A stretch of 64,000 nt of DNA from Halomonas sp. (GTDB taxonomy: Bacteria > Pseudomonadota > Gammaproteobacteria > Pseudomonadales > Halomonadaceae): the NCBI RefSeq assembly GCF_011050415.1, contig NZ_DRFS01000008.1, positions 62,001 to 126,000 on the forward strand, read 5' to 3'. A model generated the notes under the pieces. That model was not told the origin of the DNA. It was given only the letters and a program-made list of their open reading frames with translations, and made no database searches. Position 1 is the first letter of the stretch, and each line of letters opens with the position of its first letter. The position numbers were made by a program, and so were the translations under genes. Below are positions 33,777 through 43,053 of this stretch, in pieces.

Positions 33777-35069
33777 TCAGGGCTGGCGAATACGCGAAGC
33801 GGGAAAAACACAGCGAAATAATGCTCCTTTGCCTGGATGGGACTCAATCTGTAGCTGGGCGTCATGACGCAGCAGGACATGCTTTACAATCGCCAAGCCT
33901 AACCCGGTGCCGCCCGTTGCAGTACTACGGCCTTTATCAACTCGGTAAAAACGCTCGGTTAGGCGAGGGATATGTACCGGATCAATGCCTTCTCCGTCAT
34001 CTTCAATGGCAATACAGCCACTACCCGCAGCATTAACACTCCAACGCAACGTGATATGACTACCCGGGGGCGTATAGCGAACGGCATTAAAAGCGAGATT
34101 AGAAACAGCGCTGCGAATTTCCTGTTCACTGCCTAGTAAGCGCGCATCACTCCCCAGCTCAACGGTAATGCTATGGCGCTGATGTGAAAGGGCTAACGCA
34201 TCATCACACACACTCTGCAGTAAGGTGCCGAGCGACATCGGATGATGATCCTTGCCGCCCTGGTCAATCTCTAAGCGTGACAGGAGTAATAAATCATTCA
34301 CCAAATTCTGCATTCGCTGCGTCTGCTCCTGCATTTGGTTAATGCCTCTACCTAACCGTGGCGGAAGCTGATCAGCAAGATCACCGTAGGTTTCTAAATA
34401 ACCGGAAAGCACTGTGAGGGGGGTACGCAACTCATGGGATACGTTGGCGACAAAATCGCGACGCATCTGCTCTAGGCGATGCAGGCGGGTAATATCCCGC
34501 GCCATCAATAAGCGTTCGTCGTCACCGTAAAGGGTAATTTGATACTGCAGAATACGCCGCTCATCAATCGGCGACGTTAGCGTTAGCGGCTCACTGTAGT
34601 TGCGGCCATTAAAATAACCAATAAAGCCTGGGTCTCGCAGCAGGTTGGTAATGTGCTGGCCACGATCATGGGCAGTCTGCAGCCCAAGCATCTCGGTCGC
34701 GGCACTGTTCCACCACTCAAGGTCTCCATGGCGGTCAAGCATAACGACGCTATCGCGCATCGCTTCTGACGACTCTTGAATGCGCGCTAAGGTAGCGCGT
34801 AGGCGGCTTTGAGTAATGCGCTGACTTTTTTGATAGCGATATAAACGATCAAATAATTCGCCCCACATACCGCGTGCGGCAGGAGGTTCATCTTGGGGAT
34901 GAAGGGTTAACCAAAGGTACAAGGCACGCAGCTGACGCAGATGATAAAACAGACACACTGCCAGCCCAGCCGAAAGCCCTACGCCAGCCGAACCTAGCAG
35001 CCAACCCAAGCAAAGACCTACCGTCGCTAGCCACGCTAGGCGCCACAGCTCACGGCTCCATAAGCGCAC
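33777..35069 (-). CDS. phoR: Phosphate regulon sensor kinase PhoR
   Basis: 430-aa sensor kinase. Two N-terminal membrane segments (about residues 8-45) with almost no periplasmic loop are followed by a PAS domain (SSEAMRDSVVMLDRHGDLEWWNSAATEMLG, about 95-200). The dimerisation histidine is in FVANVSHELRTPLTVLSGYLE, the N box is AVSNLAFNAVRYTPPG, G1 is IEDDGEGIDPVHIPRLTERFYRVD and G2 is GGTGLGLAIVKHVL. It lacks a sensory loop, as PhoR does, because signals come from Pst-PhoU. It follows phoB by 2 bases, so the pair forms one operon behind the Pho box at 35859. Confidence 0.96.
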   Translation of the reverse strand: MRLWSRELWRLAWLATVGLCLGWLLGSAGVGLSAGLAVCLFYHLRQLRALYLWLTLHPQDEPPAARGMWGELFDRLYRYQKSQRITQSRLRATLARIQESSEAMRDSVVMLDRHGDLEWWNSAATEMLGLQTAHDRGQHITNLLRDPGFIGYFNGRNYSEPLTLTSPIDERRILQYQITLYGDDERLLMARDITRLHRLEQMRRDFVANVSHELRTPLTVLSGYLETYGDLADQLPPRLGRGINQMQEQTQRMQNLVNDLLLLSRLEIDQGGKDHHPMSLGTLLQSVCDDALALSHQRHSITVELGSDARLLGSEQEIRSAVSNLAFNAVRYTPPGSHITLRWSVNAAGSGCIAIEDDGEGIDPVHIPRLTERFYRVDKGRSTATGGTGLGLAIVKHVLLRHDAQLQIESHPGKGALFRCVFPASRIRQP

Positions 35070-35071
35070 AT

Positions 35072-35761
35072 TTATACCCGTGAAGAGAAACGGTAACCGG
35101 TGCCCCGAACCGTTTGAATCAGGTTTTGATGCACATCGCCTAACGCTTTACGCAAGCGGCGAATATGTACATCCACCGTGCGCTCTTCAACGTACACATT
35201 GCCACCCCATACTTGGTCAAGCAGTTGGCTGCGTGTGTAAGCGCGCTCTTGATGGGTCATGAAAAATTGCAGCAGCCGATACTCAGTTGGCCCCATTTCC
35301 AACGCTTTGCCGTGGGCACTCACACGATGACTCACCGGATCCAGCAGCAGGCCGTTAATCTCAATGGGATCTTCAACGCCACGAGGAGTGGCCCGACGCA
35401 GTACTGCTTTAAGACGTGCCACCAGCTCACGGGGTGAAAAAGGTTTCGTGATGTAGTCATCAGCACCTGCTTCAAGTCCTTGGATCTTATTATCCTCTTC
35501 ACCTTTGGCGGTGAGCATAATAATAGGTATTTCAGCGGTGGCTTCATCTCGCTTTAAGCGTCTGGCTAACTCAATGCCGCTGGTGCCAGGCATCATCCAA
35601 TCAAGTAGTACTAAATCAGGCTGATGGTCGACCAATATGGCATGGGCATCCTGGGCGTTATCCGCTTCAAGCACGCGATAGTCAGCCATTTCCAGCGCTA
35701 CTGCGATCATCTCGCGAATGGACGCTTCGTCATCGACAATCAGAACGGTCTTGGCGGTCAT
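35072..35761 (-). CDS. phoB: Phosphate regulon response regulator PhoB
   Basis: 229-aa OmpR/PhoB response regulator. The receiver has acidic pair VDDE, phosphoacceptor Asp in [17 protein letters not shown] and lysine in [11 protein letters not shown], then [25 protein letters not shown]. The winged-helix output has [54 protein letters not shown]. It binds Pho boxes such as those at 26938 and 35859. The second lies upstream of phoB itself, so positive autoregulation is expected. Confidence 0.97.
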   Translation of the reverse strand: MTAKTVLIVDDEASIREMIAVALEMADYRVLEADNAQDAHAILVDHQPDLVLLDWMMPGTSGIELARRLKRDEATAEIPIIMLTAKGEEDNKIQGLEAGADDYITKPFSPRELVARLKAVLRRATPRGVEDPIEINGLLLDPVSHRVSAHGKALEMGPTEYRLLQFFMTHQERAYTRSQLLDQVWGGNVYVEERTVDVHIRRLRKALGDVHQNLIQTVRGTGYRFSSRV

Positions 35762-35858
35762 ACCAATGCCTCACGGTGTTCAATGAAAAAAAGCTCAAAG
35801 AAAGTTGCTCAAAGAAACTAGTTCAATGACATGTCAGTGACGATAACACCATGGCTTG

Positions 35859-35876
35859 ATGACAATTACATGACAA
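35859..35876 (-). promoter_or_regulatory. Pho box upstream of phoBR
   Basis: On the minus strand TTGTCAT-GTAA-TTGTCAT, two identical heptamers with a 4-base spacer. It lies 98 bases before the phoB start and just beyond the ubiA stop. Confidence 0.75.
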
Positions 35877-35885
35877 TAGCAGCTA

Positions 35886-36776
35886 TTAGCCAACAGTAGG
35901 CCACCAACTTAGCGCGATACCGGCAAATATCAGCAGGCCCGACCAGTGATTATTGAGAAACGCTTGGAAACAAGCGTCACGATCACGATGGCGAATCAAC
36001 CGCTGTTGATGCACAAACGTCGCTGCCATCGCAGCCAGCCCAAGCCAGAAAAAGCCACCTAACTCCATCCGCCAGCCAACCAAGGCGAGTAGCATTAAAG
36101 TGGCTATTTGCAGCAAACCAATCATTAAGCGATCGGCGCTACCAAACAGCACCGCCGTTGATTTGATGCCGATTTGCAGATCATCATCACGATCGACCAT
36201 GGCGTACTGAGTATCGTATGCCACTGTCCATAGCACGTTGGCACAGAACAGTAGCCATGCTTCTAGCGGGACATGGCCCAACACGGCACCAAATGCCATG
36301 GGTATGGCCCATGAGAACGCGGCCCCCAATACTACTTGTGGGAAATGGGTGTAGCGCTTCATAAACGGATAAATAATTGCCAGCGCCACACCGCCTAACG
36401 ACAGTGCCACCGTAAACCAATTGGTCAGTAGCACTAAAATAAACGCCCCTGCCACTAACCCGATAAACAGCAGTTGCGCCTCGGTTTCGCTAATACGGCC
36501 AGTGGCTAGCGGACGGTGTCTAGTGCGTTTCACGTGGCCGTCAAAATGCCGGTCGGCGTAATCATTAACCACGCATCCCGCTGCACGCATGACGTAAACA
36601 CCCGCCACAAAAATGAGCAGCACATTTCGGCCTGGCACGCCTTCAGCAGCAATCCACAGCGCCCAAAGCGTCGGCCACATTAAGAGCCAAGTGCCAATTG
36701 GCCGATCCAAACGCATCAGTTGGAAAAAATCTGCCACGCGAGCGAATCCCTTCGGCCGCAACAGTGAACGATCCAT
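35886..36776 (-). CDS. ubiA: 4-hydroxybenzoate polyprenyltransferase
   Basis: 296-aa membrane prenyltransferase of ubiquinone synthesis. Both aspartate-rich motifs are present: [21 protein letters not shown] (about residues 71-90) and [22 protein letters not shown] (about 190-210), which bind the Mg-diphosphate of the prenyl donor. Eight to nine membrane segments are expected. It attaches the polyprenyl tail to 4-hydroxybenzoate made by UbiC, whose gene is 35 bases upstream in the same direction, so ubiCA form an operon. Confidence 0.96.
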   Translation of the reverse strand: MDRSLLRPKGFARVADFFQLMRLDRPIGTWLLMWPTLWALWIAAEGVPGRNVLLIFVAGVYVMRAAGCVVNDYADRHFDGHVKRTRHRPLATGRISETEAQLLFIGLVAGAFILVLLTNWFTVALSLGGVALAIIYPFMKRYTHFPQVVLGAAFSWAIPMAFGAVLGHVPLEAWLLFCANVLWTVAYDTQYAMVDRDDDLQIGIKSTAVLFGSADRLMIGLLQIATLMLLALVGWRMELGGFFWLGLAAMAATFVHQQRLIRHRDRDACFQAFLNNHWSGLLIFAGIALSWWPTVG

Positions 36777-36811
36777 GCTTACCTCACGAAAAATAAGATG
36801 CAGACGTTAGC

Positions 36812-37387
36812 CTAGCGCGAAGGCAAATCAAGTTCATCCACCATCGCCCGCAAAAAATGCTCCTGCACTAACAGCGATAGTCCGCCATGCTGGAACACTG
36901 AGCGCCTTCCCCAGGGTCCTTCGCTGTTAAGATCATGCAGACTCGCGAAGTTAGCCGAATGCCTTGTCACTTCTAAGGGACCACGTACTAGATCTGGCTG
37001 TTGAAATAACCAACTCCCTAGCGACCGCTCACCCAGACGCTCCAAACGCTGCCCTTTTAATTGTGTCAGCGGAGCAACTGAGCGCGCCACCACCCAGGGG
37101 GTATCATCTAAACAGAGTGCCACTTCACGCAGCCATGCGTAACATTTGGGCCTAATGCCCAATGCTTGAGCCTCATCTGGCAACGGCCAGCCCACCCCTT
37201 GGCGTAATAGACGCACACGGAAAGACTTACCCTCGCCTGCTGCGGTTAACCGAGCAGTTAGCGAGTCCGTGGAGGCTACCCACTGCCACCAGGGGGCACT
37301 CATCGCCGGACGCGCCGCCGAGACAGGGCGCCAGCGTGGGAATATCTGTACTTGCCGGGAAGCAGGAGGCGTCACCGAGTTCTCCAA
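36812..37387 (-). CDS. ubiC: Chorismate pyruvate-lyase
   Basis: 191-aa enzyme converting chorismate to 4-hydroxybenzoate and pyruvate, the first step toward ubiquinone. W-SLT-like region WVASTDSLTARLTAA, VRLLRQGVGWPLPDEAQALGI, REVALCLDDTPWVVARSV and LGERSLGSWLFQQPDL match UbiC; the conserved arginine and glutamate lining the product site fall in these stretches. C-terminal GRRSVFQHGGLSLLVQEHFL is typical. It is slightly longer than E. coli UbiC (165). It lies directly before ubiA and is divergent from the rubredoxin reductase gene. Confidence 0.92.
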   Translation of the reverse strand: MENSVTPPASRQVQIFPRWRPVSAARPAMSAPWWQWVASTDSLTARLTAAGEGKSFRVRLLRQGVGWPLPDEAQALGIRPKCYAWLREVALCLDDTPWVVARSVAPLTQLKGQRLERLGERSLGSWLFQQPDLVRGPLEVTRHSANFASLHDLNSEGPWGRRSVFQHGGLSLLVQEHFLRAMVDELDLPSR

Positions 37388-37529
37388 GCCAATAATCGGG
37401 GCTGCTAGTGTAACATGGCGCTCTGAATGGCTTTTATCTCAGCGGTTTTTTTAACGGCTCTGTTATAACGAACCTGTTTTAACGCCCCTGTTTAGCGACT
37501 CTTTCTTTAGCGACTTTCTTGGTGTTCGC

Positions 37530-38720
37530 ATGTCCGCATCACATACACAGCTCTCTTCGTCACATGCTGCGCTGGTGATTATTGGGACTGGCATGGCTGG
37601 TATTGGCCTTGCCCGCGCCCTGCGCCGCCTGGGCGACCAACGCTCAATAGCGCTGATTAGCGCTGATAGCGGCGATGACTATAGTAAGCCACTGCTCTCC
37701 ACCGGCTTTGCCAAAGGTTTAACGCCGAACCAACTAGCCCAGCGTAGCGCCGTACAACTGGGTGACGAGCTGAACGCCCAGATAGTTACCCACACCCCGG
37801 TGAGCGCTGTGGATGTGGATAACAAATTAATCCTTTTGGAAAATGGCAAAGCGTTCGGTTACAACGCTTTAGTATTAGCCACTGGCGCTGCGCCATTGGT
37901 GCCTTTTAAGATCGCTGCCAGCGTGGCATCGCGCTGTTTCACTATTAATAATTTAGATGATTACCGCCGCTTTCATAGCGCCCTAGGCCACCATACCGCC
38001 CGGGTCGCGATTATTGGTGCAGGGCTAGTCGGCTGTGAATTTGCTAACGATCTGCATGCCGGTGGCCATCACGTCAGCGTCGTCGCCCCGGAGGTCAGTC
38101 TATTGCCTCGTTTATTGCCCGCGCCTCTAGGCACTGCCTTGGGTGATGCTTTTAGTATGGCAGGCATCGATCTTCACCTCGGCCGCAAGATTGAATCGAT
38201 AGCGTCAGGCCACGGCAAAGATACCGTCTTGCATTTAAATAATGATGAACCACTCAGCGCTGACTGCGTACTCATGGCAACAGGCCTTACGCCGCGCATA
38301 GCACTGGCTGAAGCCGCAGGGTTAACGGTATCGACTAGCGGCATTCAGGTTGACCGCTACTTGCGTACATCGCACTCCGATATTTACGCATTAGGCGATG
38401 TCGCCTGTGTGGAGGGTATTAATGCAATGTATGTACAACCGCTGCAAGCAAGCGCTAAAGCACTGGCGGCAACCCTTGCAGGTACCCCGACTCCCGCGAG
38501 CTTTGGTGCTTGGCCCATCCTTGTAAAAACACCGCTGCTGCCCGTGGTTGCCTATCCTCCACAAACCACGCCGGAACGCTGGCGAATTGAAGGTGAAAGC
38601 GGCAATATCAGCGCCTTGGCGGAAAATAAAGACGGACGTTTGATTGGTTTTGCGTTGACAGGCGACTGTGTGAGAAGGAAAGTGGAGCTTTCCAGAGCAG
38701 CGCCTGCGCTGCTAGGCTGA
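37530..38720 (+). CDS. rubB: Rubredoxin reductase-like FAD-dependent oxidoreductase
   Basis: 396-aa two-dinucleotide-domain flavoprotein. FAD site VIIGTGMAGIGLARALRRLG (residues 15-35), SKPLLSTGFAKGLTPNQL, LVLATGAAPL, NAD site VAIIGAGLVGCEFANDLHAGGHHVSVV (about 155), and ALGDVACVEG near the C-terminus. It corresponds to rubredoxin-NAD+ reductases, which feed electrons to rubredoxin for alkane oxidation or oxygen/peroxide stress. In Pseudomonas the matching position also carries rubA1 and rubA2; here no CxxC-containing rubredoxin frame is present between ubiC and this gene. The electron acceptor is therefore unknown. Confidence 0.85.
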   Translation: MSASHTQLSSSHAALVIIGTGMAGIGLARALRRLGDQRSIALISADSGDDYSKPLLSTGFAKGLTPNQLAQRSAVQLGDELNAQIVTHTPVSAVDVDNKLILLENGKAFGYNALVLATGAAPLVPFKIAASVASRCFTINNLDDYRRFHSALGHHTARVAIIGAGLVGCEFANDLHAGGHHVSVVAPEVSLLPRLLPAPLGTALGDAFSMAGIDLHLGRKIESIASGHGKDTVLHLNNDEPLSADCVLMATGLTPRIALAEAAGLTVSTSGIQVDRYLRTSHSDIYALGDVACVEGINAMYVQPLQASAKALAATLAGTPTPASFGAWPILVKTPLLPVVAYPPQTTPERWRIEGESGNISALAENKDGRLIGFALTGDCVRRKVELSRAAPALLG

Positions 38721-38796
38721 TTTTCGTAGCGTTCACGGCTAGGATAGATAAGCTAACCTAATCATGGTGACGCACCCAACAACATGCACTTGCTGT

Positions 38797-38834
38797 ACGT
38801 TCGATTATTTATCTAACGTTCGATTGTTTAATTA
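38797..38834 (+). repeat. Tandem 19-base repeat upstream of hupB
   Basis: Two adjoining copies (38797-38815 and 38816-38834) share ACGTTCGATT(A/G)TTTA and diverge in the last bases. They end 14 bases before the hupB start and overlap the likely leader. Confidence 0.6.
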
Positions 38835-38848
38835 AAGGGAGATTCCTT

Positions 38849-39121
38849 ATGCGCAAACCTGAACTCGCTGCTGCCATCGCTGAAAGTGCCGACCTGTCTA
38901 AAGATAAAGCAGGCCAAGTGCTAAACGTTATTCTGGATGAAATAACCAACAGCGTCGCCAAAGGCGAAGATGTTGCTCTCATCGGCTTTGGCACTTTCAC
39001 TGTACGTTCGCGCGCAGCTCGTACAGGCAAAAATCCGCAAACCGGTGCACCGCTGCAAATCCCAGCCAGCAAAAATGTCGCCTTTAAGCCCGGCAAAGCG
39101 CTTAAAGACGCCGTTTCCTAA
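38849..39121 (+). CDS. hupB: HU-family DNA-binding protein
   Basis: 90-aa nucleoid protein of HU type. RKPELAAAIAESADLSKDKAGQVLNVILDEI forms the dimerising helices. GFGTFTVRSRAARTGKNPQTGAPLQIPASKNVAFKPGKALKDAV carries the beta arm with the conserved GxNPxTG-x-PxxIPA and the proline that kinks DNA. AAAGGGAG precedes the ATG. Two 19-base tandem repeats sit in the leader. Its place next to the rubredoxin reductase gene matches PA5348 in my memory of the Pseudomonas order. Its stop overlaps the next start by one base. Confidence 0.95.
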   Translation: MRKPELAAAIAESADLSKDKAGQVLNVILDEITNSVAKGEDVALIGFGTFTVRSRAARTGKNPQTGAPLQIPASKNVAFKPGKALKDAVS

Positions 39122-39477
39122 TGAAACTCAAGCTGACGCTGTGGCTACTGGGCTTAATGCTCAAACGTGCCCTGCGCCGCAAGCCGCGCTTTCGTGAACA
39201 GCTAGAGCGTATGCGCGGCTTGGATTGGGGCATTGCTACAGAAGACCTAAGCATTGCCCGCCACTATCGCATGTCACCGAAAAGCATCAGTACCAGTAAA
39301 GGGCTGCCCGTTGACTTGGACCTTGAGCTGCGTTTCCGGGATCAGGATACCGCCTTGAAAGTGCTCAAAAAACCAACTCAGCAGGCTTTTCTTGACGGCA
39401 TGATGGACGGCAGCGTGCGCTTAGTGGGCGACTCAGCCGATATGAACAAGCTGCAGAAACTACTTAAGTATTTGTAG
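39121..39477 (+). CDS. SCP2-like small protein
   Basis: 118-aa protein whose start overlaps the hupB stop (TAATG), so the two are coupled. The N-terminal 30 residues are basic and helical (KLTLWLLGLMLKRALRRKPRFREQ). The rest resembles an SCP2 lipid-binding fold: LELRFRDQDTALKVLKKPTQQAFLDGMMDGSVRLVGDSADMNKLQKLL. A DNA-proximal or helicase-associated role cannot be excluded. Homologues follow HU in pseudomonads. Substrate and role are unknown. Confidence 0.75.
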   Translation: MKLKLTLWLLGLMLKRALRRKPRFREQLERMRGLDWGIATEDLSIARHYRMSPKSISTSKGLPVDLDLELRFRDQDTALKVLKKPTQQAFLDGMMDGSVRLVGDSADMNKLQKLLKYL

Positions 39478-39548
39478 GATTGGCACAGGATAGCGGTGTA
39501 GTTAACATGAATTTTTTCTACACCAAAGCAGAGGTATAACAGCTTTCG

Positions 39549-40493
39549 ATGGACATACCTCATCAGCGCTTAGTGTACTTCCGCGTTACCCTGGAGTCAG
39601 GCTCCGTGCGGCGCGCAGCGGCGCGCTTAGACATTGCTCCCTCGGCCGTTAGCCGGCAAATTGCATTGCTGGAAGAAGCCTTGGGGGCAACGCTTATGGA
39701 GCGCCAGCGTGATGGCATTTCTCCTACCCCGGTAGGTGAAATGCTGCTTGAGTACTGTGAACGCCGCGGTGCGCTTGATGAAGGCTTTATCACTTCACTC
39801 GAAGCCTACCAGCGTATGGAAACCGGCAAAATATCGCTCACCGTTGGTGAAGGCTTTGTCAGTGACTTAGTGGCTTCCCCGCTGCATGAATTTACCCAGC
39901 TTTACGCGGGTATCCAGCTTGATATTCATATTGCGGGTACTTCCGGCATTATTGAGGCGGTGGTCGAAAACCATAGCCATATCGGCTTAATGTTCCACGA
40001 ACGAACCCACCCGCAATTGCGTTTCTGGGCCTCTAGCCCTCAGCCACTCATGGCGATCTTGTCCCCGGAACACCCTTTAGCCAACCAAACCTCGCCGCTC
40101 ACGCTTACCCAGCTTAGCGATCAGCCAATGGCCATGTGGGACCCCAGCCACGGGGTTCGCCAAATGGTCGATCAAGCCTTTCAACAGGCGCGGATTGCGC
40201 CACGCCTAGCCATGAACACTAACTCAATGGTGGTGTTAGCCCAGTACGTGCGCAGTGGCATGGGCATTACCCTGCTGCCTGCTTTTGCCGTCGCCCATGA
40301 CTTAGAGGTTGGCACGCTCGTTGCCCGCCCAGTAGATAACCCGCTATTTCAGCGCTCTCACGCCCATATGGTCACACGGGTGGGCCGCCAACAGCCCAAG
40401 GCCAGTATTCTGCTACTGCGCCATTTACAACGCTGGATGCAGGCGTTTCGCGACCCAGCCTCAGTCATCGATCAGCCGACACCGCTGCCGTAA
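39549..40493 (+). CDS. LysR-family regulator
   Basis: 314-aa LysR protein. The helix-turn-helix lies at residues 6-65: LVYFRVTLESGSVRRAAARLDIAPSAVSRQIALLEEALGATLMER. The effector domain shows GFVSDLVASPLHEFTQLYAGIQLDIHIAGTSGI and YVRSGMGITLLPAFAVAHDLE. It is convergent with the aldehyde dehydrogenase gene and overlaps its end by 22 bases. It probably controls the 40.5-45.5 kb catabolic operon, whose promoter lies 5 kb away. No perfect T-N11-A box was assigned. Confidence 0.85.
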   Translation: MDIPHQRLVYFRVTLESGSVRRAAARLDIAPSAVSRQIALLEEALGATLMERQRDGISPTPVGEMLLEYCERRGALDEGFITSLEAYQRMETGKISLTVGEGFVSDLVASPLHEFTQLYAGIQLDIHIAGTSGIIEAVVENHSHIGLMFHERTHPQLRFWASSPQPLMAILSPEHPLANQTSPLTLTQLSDQPMAMWDPSHGVRQMVDQAFQQARIAPRLAMNTNSMVVLAQYVRSGMGITLLPAFAVAHDLEVGTLVARPVDNPLFQRSHAHMVTRVGRQQPKASILLLRHLQRWMQAFRDPASVIDQPTPLP

Positions 40494-42040
40494 CCAAACG
40501 CGACGCTTGCTTCTGGAGCGGTTTCCACCCAGACACTTTGCGGCACGGTATATTCACGCAGGCCATCCAAGCCGCTGGAGCGGCCAAAACCGCTATCGCC
40601 AAAGCCACCGAACGGTGACATGACGCTGATTGCCTTATAGCTATTAATCCATACCGTGCCGGCACGCAGCTGCCCGGCGACACGATGCGCTCGTGCCACA
40701 TCCTGGCTCCAAACGGCTCCGGCTAAACCAAAGCGGGTTTCGTTGGCGAGTTGAATGGCCTGGGCTTCATTATCAAAGGCCATGGCCACCAATACCGGTC
40801 CAAACACTTCTTGCTGAGCGATCTCCATCTCCGGCGTCACATCAACCAGCACGGTCGGAGCGATAAAGTAGCCCTGAGCTTCGTCAGATAAGCCCTCAGG
40901 ACGTTTGCCCCCCGTTAACACTCTCGCGCCTGCAGCTTCGGCGGCCTCAATCATGCGAGTGACCTGCTCAAATTGGCGGCGATTCTGTAGCGGCCCCATG
41001 CGGGTTGCTTCGTCGCTGGGCAGACCGACCGCAATCTGTTCCGCGGCACGCGCCAAGCGGGTGGTGACCTGCTCAAACACTGAGCGCTCAATTAATAAGC
41101 GCGAGCCCGCCACACAGCTTTGGCCAGCGGCGGCAAAAATGGCGGCTTGGGCGCCGGCTACCGCTTCATCCAGCTTGGCATCGGCAAATACAATATTGGC
41201 TGATTTACCGCCCAGTTCTAATACGCTGGGCACCAACCGCCGCGCGCCCGCTTCGGCAATCATCCGCCCACTTTGGGGCGAGCCGACAAATACCAATTTG
41301 CTGATGGTGGGGTGGTCGGTCAGCGCCGCGCCGGTCGTTTTGCCCAGCCCGTTGACGATATTGATCAGCCCTTTAGGCAGACCTTGGGACACTCGTTTGC
41401 CCCCCTCTTCCAACAGCTTGGCAATCACCACCGAGGTGAACGGCGTTAACTCAGAAGGTTTCAATACGGCGGCGTTGCCTGCGGCAATGGCCGGCGCCAG
41501 CTGCCAGGCGCAGGTAAACATCGGCGCGTTCCAAGGGGTAATCTGCCCCACCACGCCGTAAGGAACATGGCGCACATAGTTAAGATGTGAGGTAGGCACC
41601 GGAATCACTTCACCGTGCTGCTTATCGCACCAGCCCGCATAGTACTCAAACATCTCGCGCACTTTGCCCACTTCCGCCCGGCAGTCACGAATCGGCTTAC
41701 CTGCGACAACGCTTTCCAGCTGCGCCAGCGCCTCTTCATGGCCCTCCAAACCGCGTAAAGCGGCATTCATACGCCGCCCACGCTCGCTGGCGGTTAGCGC
41801 CATCCACTCACGCTGGCCCCGCTGTGCTGCTTGGGTGGCTCGCTCAATGAGCCCAGCGCCAGCGTCACGATAGCTCATCAGCGCTTCACCAGTGGCAGGA
41901 TTAATCAGGGTGATCTCTTCGCCTTCTCCGGCGACTAAACCGCCATCAACCCAGTTGCTTAGCAGCGTGTCAGCGGCTAAACCGAAGCCTTTCAGTAGTG
42001 CTGCAAGATGGTCGCAGGCGCGTTGGCTGAGTGAGCTCAT
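40472..42040 (-). CDS. Aldehyde dehydrogenase family protein
   Basis: About 522-aa NAD(P)-dependent aldehyde dehydrogenase. Cofactor segment QITPWNAPMFTCAWQLAPAIAAGNAAVLKPSELTP, catalytic glutamate in LELGGKSANIVFADA, catalytic cysteine in AAGQSCVAGSRLLIE, and C-terminal MSPFGGFGDSGFGR. Start at 42040 (GGAGA upstream) overlaps the preceding dehydrogenase gene by 4 bases; the longer frame is an extension. It is the last gene of a five-gene operon with a beta-hydroxyacid dehydrogenase, an M20 amidohydrolase and two membrane proteins. It probably oxidises an aldehyde released in that pathway. Substrate unknown. Confidence 0.9.
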   Translation of the reverse strand: MSSLSQRACDHLAALLKGFGLAADTLLSNWVDGGLVAGEGEEITLINPATGEALMSYRDAGAGLIERATQAAQRGQREWMALTASERGRRMNAALRGLEGHEEALAQLESVVAGKPIRDCRAEVGKVREMFEYYAGWCDKQHGEVIPVPTSHLNYVRHVPYGVVGQITPWNAPMFTCAWQLAPAIAAGNAAVLKPSELTPFTSVVIAKLLEEGGKRVSQGLPKGLINIVNGLGKTTGAALTDHPTISKLVFVGSPQSGRMIAEAGARRLVPSVLELGGKSANIVFADAKLDEAVAGAQAAIFAAAGQSCVAGSRLLIERSVFEQVTTRLARAAEQIAVGLPSDEATRMGPLQNRRQFEQVTRMIEAAEAAGARVLTGGKRPEGLSDEAQGYFIAPTVLVDVTPEMEIAQQEVFGPVLVAMAFDNEAQAIQLANETRFGLAGAVWSQDVARAHRVAGQLRAGTVWINSYKAISVMSPFGGFGDSGFGRSSGLDGLREYTVPQSVWVETAPEASVAFGYGSGVG

Positions 42041-42927
42041 TGGTTGCTCTCCGCTTGGCTGGCACGGGCTAAAATCGGCGTAGTGATATGGTTGAAGTCG
42101 TCGCTGTCGGTGGGCTGTTCGGGGCTTTCGTGCCAAGCATCGACCACGGCTTGTAGCAGAGGTAGCGGAATGCCCAGTTGCTCAGCAGCGTCCCGGGCCA
42201 AGCGCAGATCCTTGCGCATCAAGCCGGTGGTAAAGCCAGAGTCAAAACGCTCGCTCAACACCCACTCGGGGAAGTTCACCTCGCTAATTGCGCTGCGCCC
42301 GGAGCCACTATTGATGCCCGCCAAACAGGCGGCGGGTTCAACGCCAGCTTTGACTGCCATCGCCACGGCTTCTGCGGTGGTCAGCAAGTGGGCCGCACAG
42401 AGGTAATTATTGGCAAGTTTCACCACGTGGCCGCTACCAGGTCCGCCCACATGGGTGCGCTTGGCCGACATCGCCTCCAGAATCGGCATTACCCGCTCAA
42501 TGGTGGCTTCATCGCCGCCTAACAGCATACCCAGCTTACCGCTGGCAGCACCCTTGGGCCCACCGCTTACCGGAGCATCCAGCCAATGAAGGCCTGCGGC
42601 AGTGACTTTTTCGGCCAATTCACGACTCACGGCGGGGTCGCTAGTTGACGTATCGACAATTACGCTGCCTTTCGGCGCCAGCGTTAGCAGGCCTGGTGAT
42701 TGCTCAATCACTTCACGCACATGATCAGAGGTGGGCAATGAAAGCAGATAAACATCGCTTGCGGGCAAGGCATCGGGAGCAGCGACGGATAGGCCGAGCT
42801 CGCCGAGCCTTGAACGTGCGGCTTCAAACAGATCGCTGCCCGTGACTGCAAAGCCTGCTGCTTTAAGAGTAAGCGCCATATTGCCGCCCATTTGACCAAG
42901 CCCGATAACGGTAATGGTTAAGGACAT
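42037..42927 (-). CDS. Beta-hydroxyacid dehydrogenase (3-hydroxyisobutyrate dehydrogenase family)
   Basis: 296-aa NAD(P)-dependent dehydrogenase. The Rossmann start VIGLGQMGGNMALTLKAAGFAVTGSD, the substrate-binding signature DAPVSGGPKGAASGKLGMLLGG and the catalytic lysine in GSGHVVKLANNYLCAAHLLTTAEA are all intact. FDSGFTTGLMRKDLRLA is also standard. The family oxidises 3-hydroxyisobutyrate, tartronate semialdehyde and related hydroxyacids. It overlaps the aldehyde dehydrogenase gene by 4 bases, suggesting consecutive oxidations from a hydroxyacid to a semialdehyde to an acid or acyl-CoA. Confidence 0.9.
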   Translation of the reverse strand: MSLTITVIGLGQMGGNMALTLKAAGFAVTGSDLFEAARSRLGELGLSVAAPDALPASDVYLLSLPTSDHVREVIEQSPGLLTLAPKGSVIVDTSTSDPAVSRELAEKVTAAGLHWLDAPVSGGPKGAASGKLGMLLGGDEATIERVMPILEAMSAKRTHVGGPGSGHVVKLANNYLCAAHLLTTAEAVAMAVKAGVEPAACLAGINSGSGRSAISEVNFPEWVLSERFDSGFTTGLMRKDLRLARDAAEQLGIPLPLLQAVVDAWHESPEQPTDSDDFNHITTPILARASQAESNQ

Positions 42928-43053
42928 CTTTAAACTCCCTAAGCGTTTTGTTAGTGGCGAAACGCTATGTTCGGTGTCGATATTTGGCGTAGACGCTCCC
43001 CTACCCAGTGGGCATCAGAGAGCGAATAACGCGTGTTAAATAATAATGATGAG

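Noticed and set aside
40905..41561. 218-codon plus-strand frame across the aldehyde dehydrogenase gene
   Set aside because: Antisense shadow of a firmly identified gene, with Ala/Ser/Arg-biased composition.
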